DNA of 64,000 bases, taken from assembly GCF_014654365.1 (NCBI RefSeq), contig NZ_BNAY01000008.1, positions 1 to 64,000 of the forward strand, read 5' to 3'. This document shows, in pieces, positions 8,170-15,992 of the stretch. Position 1 is the stretch's first letter; each line of letters opens with the position of its first letter. A program made the position numbers and the translations under genes. A model generated the notes under the pieces. That model did not search any database and was not told the origin of the DNA. It saw nothing but the letters and a program-made list of their open reading frames with translations. The DNA is from Amycolatopsis oliviviridis. GTDB taxonomy: Bacteria > Actinomycetota > Actinomycetes > Mycobacteriales > Pseudonocardiaceae.

Positions 8170-9944
8170 TCGTGAGCAGTCCGGAACTGTCCACCCGCAC
8201 GTTCGGCAACGAGGACGTCCTGCCGCGGGTCCCCGTCCCCAGCCTGGAGGACACCTGCCGCCGGTTCCTCGAGTGGTGCTCGCCGCTGCTCACCCCCGGA
8301 GAACTCGCGGAGACCGAAGGCGCCGTCGCCGAGTTCCTCGCGGAGGGAAGCCCGGCGCACGAACTGCAGTGCGCGCTGGAGGCCTACGACAGCCGCGAAG
8401 ACGTCCGCAGCTGGCTCGACACCTTCTGGCCGTACCGCTATCTCGGCCGCCGCGACCGGATCGCGCTCAACGCGAACTTCTTCTTCCTGTTCTCCGAATC
8501 CCCGCTGGGACAGCTGGAGCAGGCGGCCGAACTGGCCGCGTCGGCGGTGGACTACAAGCTGAAGCTCGACGAGGAACTGGTGCCGCCGATCGTGCTGCGC
8601 GGGCAGCCGCAGTCGATGGTGCAGCACAAGTTCCTGTTCTCGGCGACGCGGATCCCCGGCGCCGTGCAGGACACCGCGCGCACGCCGTACCGCGAGGACT
8701 GGCCGGGGCCGTCGAGGGCACGGCACATCGTGGTCTTCCACCGCGACACCCCGTTCCGGATGGACGTCATCGCGCCGGACGGCCGCCCGTACTCCCCGGA
8801 ACAGCTGGTCGCGGGGCTGCAAGCGATCCTGAAGTCCGGGAGCTTCGTCGAAGACCCGCAGACCGCCGCCGGGCACTTCACCACCAAGGCCAGGGCCGAG
8901 TGGGCGGCGACGCGGGAGGCGTTGCTGGCCGCCGGGAACGCGGCCGCGCTCGACGACATCGAGACGGCGTTGTTCTGCCTGTGCCTGGAGGACTTCACCC
9001 CGGCGGACACCCAGGAGGCGTGCGACAAGCTGCTGCACGGCGACAGCGGGAACCGCTGGTTCGACAAGGCCGTCTCGCTGATCGTGTTCGAGGACGGCAC
9101 GGCGGGGATCAACGTCGAGCACTGCGAACTGGACGGGACCACGATCCTCGGGTTCACCGACGCGCTGCTCAGCGGGACACGGCTGGAGCGGCCGCCCGCC
9201 GACGGCGTCCCGGCGTCCGAGGTCATCGAGTTCGTCCTGGGTGAGGCCCTGCGCGAAGACGCCCGTGCCGCGGCAGCGTCCTTCGCCGCGTACGCCGACG
9301 CGACCGCTACGAAGACGGTGTCCTTCACCGACTTCGGCGCGAAGCGGGCGAAGGAGCTGGGGATGTCCCCCGACGGCTTCGCGCAGATGGCGTACCAGCT
9401 CGCGCACAAGCGCGCGAAGGGCATCACCGGCGCGACGTACGAATCGATCGCGACGCGGCAGTACCAGAACGGGCGCACCGAAGCGATGCGTGTCGTGACG
9501 CCCGAGGTGCTGTGGTTCGTCCAGGTGATGACCGATCCGGAGGCCGACCGGCAAACACGTCAGGCGGCTTTCCGCGCGGCGGCCGCGAAGCACGTCACGC
9601 GGGCGAAGGAATGCCAGGCGGGCGACGCGCCGGAGCAGCACCTGTGGGAGCTGCAGCTGATCCAGAAGCGGCGCGGCGTCGAGGAGTCGCCGTCGCTGTA
9701 CTCGTCGCCGGGCTGGCTGAAGATGCGCAACGACTACCTGAGCACCAGCTCGGCGCCGTCGGTGAACATCCGCTACTTCGGTTTCGGGTCGACCAGCCCG
9801 CAGTGCATCGGCGTCGCGTACGTGCTGCTGCCGGACTCGTTGAATCTGTACCTGTGCACTCCGAAGCACGTGGCGCACGAGATGGAGCTGTTCGCGGCGG
9901 AACTCGCCACGGCCGTGGTGGAACTTCAGGAGCTGCTGGCCTGA
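8166..9944 (+). CDS. Choline/carnitine O-acyltransferase family protein
   Basis: A 592-residue protein with the size and layout of eukaryotic-type choline/carnitine acyltransferases. Key features are an N-terminal PRVPVPSLEDT, the region SMVQHKFLFSATRIP, the catalytic His319 in NVEHCELDG, and YLSTSSAPS near the C-terminus, which resembles the substrate-binding STS motif. Family members move acyl groups between CoA and a quaternary-ammonium alcohol. A GTG six bases further in (8172) has better spacing from AAGGA and may be the true start. It is the last gene of the oxygenase-methyltransferase-acyltransferase operon. Such enzymes are uncommon in bacteria. Confidence 0.85.
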   Translation: MIVSSPELSTRTFGNEDVLPRVPVPSLEDTCRRFLEWCSPLLTPGELAETEGAVAEFLAEGSPAHELQCALEAYDSREDVRSWLDTFWPYRYLGRRDRIALNANFFFLFSESPLGQLEQAAELAASAVDYKLKLDEELVPPIVLRGQPQSMVQHKFLFSATRIPGAVQDTARTPYREDWPGPSRARHIVVFHRDTPFRMDVIAPDGRPYSPEQLVAGLQAILKSGSFVEDPQTAAGHFTTKARAEWAATREALLAAGNAAALDDIETALFCLCLEDFTPADTQEACDKLLHGDSGNRWFDKAVSLIVFEDGTAGINVEHCELDGTTILGFTDALLSGTRLERPPADGVPASEVIEFVLGEALREDARAAAASFAAYADATATKTVSFTDFGAKRAKELGMSPDGFAQMAYQLAHKRAKGITGATYESIATRQYQNGRTEAMRVVTPEVLWFVQVMTDPEADRQTRQAAFRAAAAKHVTRAKECQAGDAPEQHLWELQLIQKRRGVEESPSLYSSPGWLKMRNDYLSTSSAPSVNIRYFGFGSTSPQCIGVAYVLLPDSLNLYLCTPKHVAHEMELFAAELATAVVELQELLA

Positions 9945-9973
9945 TCGAGCGATGAGGCCAGGTGCCTTGGCGG

Positions 9974-10022
9974 GGTGAAGGGGGCTTTCCCCTCATCGCA
10001 CGCGCGGAACGTCCCCTTCACC
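9974..10022. terminator. Imperfect GAAGGGG-type hairpin after the acyltransferase operon
   Basis: Ten-base arms (9974-9983 and 10013-10022, GGTGAAGGGG and its complement) enclose a 29-nt loop. It belongs to the same look-alike group as the hairpins at 22059, 51280 and 62004. It probably ends the upstream operon. Confidence 0.5.
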
Positions 10023-10065
10023 TCGGGTCCTCACGGTCCGCAGGAGGGGCACGCCGCCCGAGAGG

Positions 10066-10118
10066 GTTGTGAAAGCCACCTTCGCAACGTTGAAGGTTGC
10101 GAAAGTGGCTTTCACAAC
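10066..10118. repeat. 53-bp dispersed palindrome, copy 1
   Basis: Two 23-base arms (10066-10088 and 10096-10118), starting GTTGTGAAAGCCAC and ending in its complement, pair with one mismatch around the 7-base loop GTTGAAG. Near-identical copies occur at 41888-41940 and, inverted, at 51161-51213. The rest of the gap 9945-10189 holds nothing else I can name. Confidence 0.9.
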
Positions 10119-10189
10119 ACCCCCGGGTCGATGCAGCGGAGGGACAGAGCACGTCAAGATCGCCTTCCCCGCATCGATAGGATCCGCGG

Positions 10190-10735
10190 GTGCTGGGGAA
10201 AGCGATCTTGACCGTGGCCGGGACGGCGCTGGTTGTGGCGGGGTGCAGTACGCCCCCGCCACCACCGCCGGCCCCGCCGACTGTCCTCACTCCCGTGCCG
10301 GGCGAGGTCGAACCGGCGGGCTGCCTCGGCACCGGGGTCACGGTGAAGTCCGGGCCGGTCGAGGCCGCGTTGGGCCATCGCGCGGTCGTGCTGACCCTCA
10401 CCAACTGCGGCACGACTCCGCGCACACTCACCGGGTATCCCGAAGTCCGCTTGCTGGACAAGGAAAAGCGGCCGATGGCCGTCGAGGTCGAGCACGGGAC
10501 GTCGTACATGGCGATCGACCCTGGCGTCAGCCCGCAGACGGTCCAGCCCGGCGGGACGCTGCTGTCGGTGGTCTCGTGGTCGAACACCGTCACCGCGGGT
10601 TCGCCGGAGGCGGGTGCCTATGTGACCGTCGCGGCCGCCCAGGGTGACCCGGAGCAGCGGATCACGGTCGACACCGACCTCGGGACCACAGGGAAGCTGA
10701 CGCTGACGGCTTGGAACGCCGAGCTCAAGCACTGA
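10190..10735 (+). CDS. DUF4232-type secreted lipoprotein
   Basis: A 181-residue protein. The N-terminal signal ends in the lipobox LVVAGC, so it should be lipid-anchored outside the membrane, followed by a proline-rich linker (TPPPPPPAPP). The remainder (NCGTTPRTLTGYPEVRLLD and the C-terminal strands) matches the DUF4232 beta-sandwich family of actinobacteria, whose function is unknown. The start is a GTG. A two-component pair follows about 100 bases downstream, but nothing shows a functional link. Confidence 0.75.
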   Translation: MLGKAILTVAGTALVVAGCSTPPPPPPAPPTVLTPVPGEVEPAGCLGTGVTVKSGPVEAALGHRAVVLTLTNCGTTPRTLTGYPEVRLLDKEKRPMAVEVEHGTSYMAIDPGVSPQTVQPGGTLLSVVSWSNTVTAGSPEAGAYVTVAAAQGDPEQRITVDTDLGTTGKLTLTAWNAELKH

Positions 10736-10840
10736 GGTTTGTGACGAGACCGCACGGCTCTGCGACGGTTCCGCCGCGAATCCGGGCGAGTGCGACGAAG
10801 CGCCCTTACGATCGATGAGCCTTTCGATCTTGGGGGAATC

Positions 10841-11530
10841 ATGCCGCGCATCCTGCTCGTCGAGGACGACGTCGCCCTGGCCGAAGCGCTCACGCTGGCG
10901 CTGAAAACGCTCGGTCACGACGTCGTCGTCGCGCCGACCGGGGAGCGGGCGCTGGAGGCGCTGTTCACCGACCGGCTCGAACTCGACTTCATCCTGCTCG
11001 ACGTCATGTTGCCCGGGATGGACGGTTTCGAGGTCTGCCGCCGGATCCGGGCGCGCAGCCGGTTGCCGCTGGTTCTGCTGACCGCGCGCGGCGACCCGAT
11101 CGACATCGTCGCCGGGCTGGAATGCGGCGCCGACGACTACGTGGTGAAACCCGCCGAACCGCGGGTGATCGACGCGCGGATCAAGGCGATCGGGCGGCGT
11201 GCCACCACCGCTCCCGGTCCGTCGGCGGGCCAGTTGCGGGTGGGACGGCTGGAGATCGACGCGGGCGCGATGAGCGTGACCCGCGACGGCGTCGAACTGG
11301 CGCTGACCGCGACCGAGATCCGGCTGCTCGTCGAGTTCGCCGAACATCCGAACCAGGTGCTGGGCAGGCAGATCCTGCTGAAACGGGTCTGGGACTACGG
11401 CTATGTCGGCGATTCGCGGATCGTCGACGCGGCGGTCGCGCGGCTGCGGGCGAAGATCGAGGACGATCCGGCGAATCCCGTGGTGCTGAAGACCGTGCGC
11501 GGACTCGGGTACCGGCTGGTGAGCGAATGA
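10841..11530 (+). CDS. OmpR-family response regulator
   Basis: A 229-residue regulator. The receiver domain has the acidic pair in VEDD, the phosphorylation Asp in LLDVMLPGMDGF, and the conserved Lys in YVVKPAEP. The C-terminal half is a winged-helix OmpR/PhoB DNA-binding domain ending VRGLGYRLV. The usual Phe/Leu after KP is Ala (KPAEP), a small departure. I chose the ATG after GGGGGAATC; an upstream in-frame start would lack a ribosome site. The histidine kinase gene overlaps its stop by four bases, so this is a coupled two-component pair. Signal and targets unknown. Confidence 0.92.
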   Translation: MPRILLVEDDVALAEALTLALKTLGHDVVVAPTGERALEALFTDRLELDFILLDVMLPGMDGFEVCRRIRARSRLPLVLLTARGDPIDIVAGLECGADDYVVKPAEPRVIDARIKAIGRRATTAPGPSAGQLRVGRLEIDAGAMSVTRDGVELALTATEIRLLVEFAEHPNQVLGRQILLKRVWDYGYVGDSRIVDAAVARLRAKIEDDPANPVVLKTVRGLGYRLVSE

Positions 11531-12996
11531 GGTTCGGACTCCGGGCCCGGGTGATCGCGGCGGTCGTGGCGGTGACCACGACGGCGACGGCGGTCATGGC
11601 CTTCAGCGCGGCCAGGATCCAGGAGGACGACGCGCGCGACAGGTTCACCGCCGCGGCGAAGACGTCGTTCGGAGCGATGTTCGGGCAGGCCTGGCCTCAT
11701 CTCGAGCAGTTCATGACGGGCAACCCGCAGGCCTTGGACCTGTTCTCCCAGGGCATGGACAAGGCGGCGGCGGACTGGATGCTCGTCACCAGGTATCCGC
11801 AGATGACCAATGACGACTTCACGACACCCCGAGGACCTGCCGAAGTCGTCAGATCCTCGTCGATGACCGTCGATTGGACGACCGGCGCCGACAACAGGAC
11901 TCCTCCGGACCGAAAGGCCGCGTTGGAAGGGGTGAAAGACGTGGTCCTGCTGCGGACCACGGGCCCGGAAAACCTGCTGTCGACGGTCACGGTCGATCCG
12001 GCGACCGGCCGCGAGCTCCTCGTGGTGAGCGCGAACTTCGTCGCGTACTGGGTGGTGCAGTTCTTCGACCTGACCAGGTTCGAGCAGGATCTGACGGCCC
12101 AGCGGTGGCAACTGGTGTGGATCGCGCTCGGCGTCACCGTGCTCGGCGTGGCGGCCGCCGTCTTCGCGGCCGGCCGGATCCAGCGGCCGGTGCGCCGGGT
12201 CGCCTCCGCCGCCCGGGAGCTGGGCGACGGGGCCTTCGACGTGCGTGTCCCGGTGAAGGGGCGTGACGAGCTCGCCGAGCTGGCCAAGTCGTTCAACACG
12301 ATGGCCGATCGGGTCGGCACCGCGATCGAGGAGCTGCGCGCCAAGGACCGGCAGCAACAGCGGTTCGTCGCCGATGTCGCCCATGACCTGCGGACGCCGC
12401 TCTCGTCGATGGTCGCCACGGTCGGGACGCTCGACAGCGCCGCCCCCGAGATCAGGACCCGCGCGACCGAGCTGCTCGGCACCCAGACCCGGCGGCTGGC
12501 GCGGCTCGTCGAGGATCTGATGGAGATCTCGCGGTTCGACGCGGGTTCCGCGGATTTCCGCCCCGAGCCGGTCGACCTGCCCGCGCTCGTCGAGGACGCG
12601 ATCGGGACCGCCGCGCCGGAGACGCCCGTCGAGGTGACGAGCACCGGGGACACGACCGTCGTCGCCGATCCGCGCCGTCTGCACACCATCGTGGTCAACC
12701 TGCTGGTCAACGCCGCGCGCTACGGCCGGACACCGATCACCGTGACCTTGACGGGCGGCGCGGACGCGGTTCGGATCCGCGTCGCCGACTCCGGGGCGGG
12801 TATCCCCGAGGACCTGCTCCCGATCCTGTTCGACCGGTTCGTGCGGGGCGATCACGCGCGGCAGGCGACCGAGGGCAGTGGGCTGGGGCTGGCGATCGCC
12901 CGGGAGAACGCGCTGATCCACGGCGGCTCGCTGGAAGCCCATAACGACCATGGCGCCGTCTTCACCGTAAGTCTTCCACGGGAGTCACCAGCGTGA
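11527..12996 (+). CDS. Sensor histidine kinase paired with the upstream regulator
   Basis: A 489-residue HK. One transmembrane helix lies at about residues 8-28, followed by an extracytoplasmic sensor region of about 160 residues, a second helix near 200-215 and a HAMP linker. The H-box is DVAHDLRTPLSS, the N-box NLLVNAARYG and the G-boxes DSGAGIPEDL and GSGLGLAI, so it should be catalytically complete. The ATG overlaps the regulator's TGA. Its last 35 bases overlap the end of the convergent membrane-protein gene. The sensor region resembles nothing I recognise. Confidence 0.92.
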   Translation: MRFGLRARVIAAVVAVTTTATAVMAFSAARIQEDDARDRFTAAAKTSFGAMFGQAWPHLEQFMTGNPQALDLFSQGMDKAAADWMLVTRYPQMTNDDFTTPRGPAEVVRSSSMTVDWTTGADNRTPPDRKAALEGVKDVVLLRTTGPENLLSTVTVDPATGRELLVVSANFVAYWVVQFFDLTRFEQDLTAQRWQLVWIALGVTVLGVAAAVFAAGRIQRPVRRVASAARELGDGAFDVRVPVKGRDELAELAKSFNTMADRVGTAIEELRAKDRQQQRFVADVAHDLRTPLSSMVATVGTLDSAAPEIRTRATELLGTQTRRLARLVEDLMEISRFDAGSADFRPEPVDLPALVEDAIGTAAPETPVEVTSTGDTTVVADPRRLHTIVVNLLVNAARYGRTPITVTLTGGADAVRIRVADSGAGIPEDLLPILFDRFVRGDHARQATEGSGLGLAIARENALIHGGSLEAHNDHGAVFTVSLPRESPA

Positions 12997-14035
12997 GCCC
13001 GCGCGGCGCGTAGCCGTCGAAGTACGGCATCGGGACGTGCGTGAGGACAAGGAACAACGCGGTCAGCACGGCCATCTGCCGAAGTTTCGCTTCGCGGTGG
13101 CCGAGCCAAAGCCACAGCACGACGACGAAGTTGGTCACCAGCAGGAATCCCCAGCGGGCGTCGTCCCAGCCGCCGAACGCGAGCAGGGTCGGTGCCGCGA
13201 TCGCGGCGACGGGTACCGCGGCCGCGAGCGCCGGGCGGTGCAGGTACAGGAAGCCGCCGACCACCACGATCGCGATCGGCAGCAGATAGAGCAGCACGCC
13301 GGTGATCGAGTACAGCCGCCAGCTCTCGGTCTGGGTGCGTCCGAACAGGGCCAGCGCGTCGGCACGGTAGGGGAAGTCCGCTGTGGACAGTGACCGCCGG
13401 AGCCGGTCGATCGCGCCAGGCCCGACCGGCGGCAACGCGAGGATCACCGCGCCGAGTAGCGCGGCGGGGGCGACCAGCGCGCACGCGCGCCGGAACGGAA
13501 CCTTTCGCAGCAAGGCGAACCCGAACACCGGCAACACGGTGAGCAACGCGATCTCGTGCACCATAACCGAAAGCGTCATCATCGCGCTCGCGACCGCCGG
13601 CCGGTTCCGGTGCAGTGCCCACAGCGCGCCGAACAGCAGGAGATACAGCATCTGGTCGAAGTAGCCGACCTCGTGGAACAGGTACCCGCCGGTCGGCAGC
13701 AGGAGCCACGCGACGATCAGCAGCCGCCGGATTTCGGTGCGGCTACGGAAGAACGCGAGTGTCACGGCCACCAGTACCGCGCCGAGGACGACGAAACTCG
13801 CGACCGCGAAGACCAGGTAGCCGTGCCCGAACGGCTTCAGGAGCGTGCCGACGAGAAAACGCCGGTGGAACCCGTCGGTCAGGGACACGGCCTGCAGGGT
13901 CGCCGCCCACTCCCCCGGCGGCCGGAATCCGGTGTATCCGGCGACGAACAGGGCGATCACGAACAGTGCCGTGACGCTTCGCCGCGGAGTCTTCGCGGCG
14001 ACGGGAACCGGAGCTCGTTCGAGCAAGGTGGTCAT
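12962..14035 (-). CDS. Polytopic membrane protein of unknown function
   Basis: A 357-residue protein with about eight to ten hydrophobic helices, starting at residues 23-37. Motifs between helices include GYFDQMLY, MVHEIALL and GGWDDARWGF. The acidic and aromatic loops and overall layout recall polytopic glycosyltransferases or polysaccharide-polymerase-type proteins, but no diagnostic motif is present, so I assign no function. It ends inside the last 35 bases of the opposing histidine kinase gene. Confidence 0.7.
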   Translation of the reverse strand: MTTLLERAPVPVAAKTPRRSVTALFVIALFVAGYTGFRPPGEWAATLQAVSLTDGFHRRFLVGTLLKPFGHGYLVFAVASFVVLGAVLVAVTLAFFRSRTEIRRLLIVAWLLLPTGGYLFHEVGYFDQMLYLLLFGALWALHRNRPAVASAMMTLSVMVHEIALLTVLPVFGFALLRKVPFRRACALVAPAALLGAVILALPPVGPGAIDRLRRSLSTADFPYRADALALFGRTQTESWRLYSITGVLLYLLPIAIVVVGGFLYLHRPALAAAVPVAAIAAPTLLAFGGWDDARWGFLLVTNFVVVLWLWLGHREAKLRQMAVLTALFLVLTHVPMPYFDGYAPRGLTLVTPVEDLR

Positions 14036-14102
14036 GTCGCCAAGCTAGGAACGGATCATGCGGTTCCCGTGATAGTCGTGAGACAGTTCCTGCACAACTC
14101 TG

Positions 14103-14540
14103 TTACATGGTTGTCGAAGTGAGAATCCCCTGTTCGGTCCCGTCGGCGACGAACGCGGTCCGCGCCTTGCCGTTCGCGGGCAGCTCGCAGGAAAGCCACT
14201 TCACCCCGGACGGGACGAGGCCCTTCAAAGGCTCGGGCACCGCAGGGGAACCCGCCTGGCACTTGTGCTCGTCCAGCACCTTCGCGGCGGCCTCACGACG
14301 CAGCTTCACCACCGCGGACAGCCGGTAGTCGGTCGGCCCGGGCGCCGCGACGCGGCCTTCGGCGGCGCCCATCTTCTCCTCGACCCAGGACGTCTCGACG
14401 ATCTCGCCGACCTCCGGGAACGTCTCGGCGACCGGCGCCGGATCGGTGTGGACGGCCGTTTCTGCCGGCGGTGCCGGGTCACAGGCCGCGATCAGGACGA
14501 CCGCGGCCGTGATCCCCAGCGTCTTCCCCATGGTGCGCAT
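14103..14540 (-). CDS. Small putative lipoprotein
   Basis: A 145-residue protein. A short signal ends in the lipobox VLIAAC, followed by an alanine/proline-rich linker and a folded part with a Cys pair (HKCQAGSP and WLSCELP) that could form a disulfide. I recognise no family. I use the ATG at 14540; another in-frame ATG is nine bases further in. It lies 14 bases after the LVIVD-repeat gene on the same strand and is probably co-transcribed with it. Confidence 0.65.
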   Translation of the reverse strand: MRTMGKTLGITAAVVLIAACDPAPPAETAVHTDPAPVAETFPEVGEIVETSWVEEKMGAAEGRVAAPGPTDYRLSAVVKLRREAAAKVLDEHKCQAGSPAVPEPLKGLVPSGVKWLSCELPANGKARTAFVADGTEQGILTSTTM

Positions 14541-14554
14541 GGGGACATCTTGAC

Positions 14555-15907
14555 TCAGACGGTGAGCTTCAGGATGTCGATTCCGCGAGTGTTGTCGGCG
14601 ACGTAGACGTAACCCTTGTGCCAGTAAGGCGCCCACGCGGCGGCGTCGGCCGGGCGGAAGTAGGCGATCTGCTTCGGGTCGGTCGGGTCGCTGACGTCGA
14701 GGAACCGCGTTCCCTGCGCGTAGAACGACTGCACGAGGACCTTGCCGCGGAGGTCGAAGTAGTGCGCGGAGCAGTCACCGGTCGTCGGGTCGCTGCCCTC
14801 CTGCCCGGCGACGCTCCAGGTGCCGACGGACTTGAGGCGGAACGGCTTCTCCGGCGTCGAACGCCAGCCTTCGCCGTTGTACGAGTTCTGCAGCGACGAG
14901 ATCGTCAGCACGCCGTCACCGGCGCAGCCGTCGAGGAAGCTCTCCTCGGTGGCGTAGATGAGGTCGCGGCCGTGCCAGCGGTTCGAGTCCGCGCCGTCGG
15001 CCGAGCGGCGTCCCGACGGGTGGAAGCTGTTGTGCATGAACTTCGACGGCGCCGCCGTCTCCTCGATCCCGCCGCCCGCGTACGGCACCGGACTGAACGC
15101 TGTCGCGCGGCGCACCTTGCCCTGCACGGGATCGCGGTGGTAGCCGCTGGTCCAGTAACCGCGGACACCGCCGCGACCGGACACCCACGCCACCCCCTCG
15201 TCGTCGACCTGGACGTCGTGCACGTAGTCGGTCTTGCCGTCGTTGCGCGCGAGTTCGATCGGGTCCGGGGCGGTCTTGGGGTTGCGCGGATCGCGGATGT
15301 CGGTCACCCAGATCGGGCGTCCGCCCCAGTCCGCGGGCTGGTTCGCGGCCTTGGCCGGGCCGCCGGTCCAGAGGTAGCGGCAGTCGTCGACGCAGCTGGT
15401 CGTGTGACCGGCGGGCACCTTGGTGTAGCTCAGGATGGCCGGCTTTTCCGGGTTCTTCAGGTCGATGATGTAGATACCGGACTCGCCGGTCTGCGTGGTG
15501 CCGCCGAAGGCCCGCGGGTCGCGCGCGAGGAAGACGAGCTTGCGCTTGACGTCGACCTCGGTGTCCTCGGTCTCCCACAGGCCGGGCAGGCTGACCTCAC
15601 CGATCAGCTTCGGCGCGGCGGGGTTCTTGGTGAGGTCGTAGACCTTCAGGCCGAACTCGCCGGAAACCGCCATGACGTCGCGGTGGCCGTACTGGAGGAA
15701 GCCCATGGCGATGGCGCCTTGCGCGTCGGGCACGTTGCCGACGGCCTTGACGTTCTTCACCGCGCCGGGCGCCCCCGAGACCCGGACCTTCTCACTGGCC
15801 GGTTTGTCCTCTTCGCCGCACGCGGCGGCGGGCAGGCCGGTGGCGATCAGGGTCGCGGTGACCGTCGCGATCGCCAGGCTCGATCGGAGCAACCAGTTTC
15901 CTCGCAC
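14555..15907 (-). CDS. Secreted LVIVD-repeat beta-propeller protein
   Basis: A 450-residue protein with an N-terminal signal (hydrophobic residues about 6-28, ending AAACGEED, which might be a weak lipobox). The rest is built of repeats such as GLKVYDLTKNP, SGIYIIDLKNPEKP, WVTDIRDPRNP and FLDVSDPTDPKQI, the LVIVD pattern of surface beta-propellers. Four paired Cys (for example VDDCRYLW, LDGCAG) suggest disulfides outside the cell. The GTG start is supported by GGGAGG five bases upstream. Likely binds or scaffolds something at the surface; the ligand is unknown. Confidence 0.8.
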   Translation of the reverse strand: MRGNWLLRSSLAIATVTATLIATGLPAAACGEEDKPASEKVRVSGAPGAVKNVKAVGNVPDAQGAIAMGFLQYGHRDVMAVSGEFGLKVYDLTKNPAAPKLIGEVSLPGLWETEDTEVDVKRKLVFLARDPRAFGGTTQTGESGIYIIDLKNPEKPAILSYTKVPAGHTTSCVDDCRYLWTGGPAKAANQPADWGGRPIWVTDIRDPRNPKTAPDPIELARNDGKTDYVHDVQVDDEGVAWVSGRGGVRGYWTSGYHRDPVQGKVRRATAFSPVPYAGGGIEETAAPSKFMHNSFHPSGRRSADGADSNRWHGRDLIYATEESFLDGCAGDGVLTISSLQNSYNGEGWRSTPEKPFRLKSVGTWSVAGQEGSDPTTGDCSAHYFDLRGKVLVQSFYAQGTRFLDVSDPTDPKQIAYFRPADAAAWAPYWHKGYVYVADNTRGIDILKLTV

Positions 15908-15992
15908 AGAAACCTCCCAGGCTGGTGACCCCACCCTATGATCACCACTTTGCCCGCACAACCGCCGATGGTCGGTCCGGGACTGCTATGAC

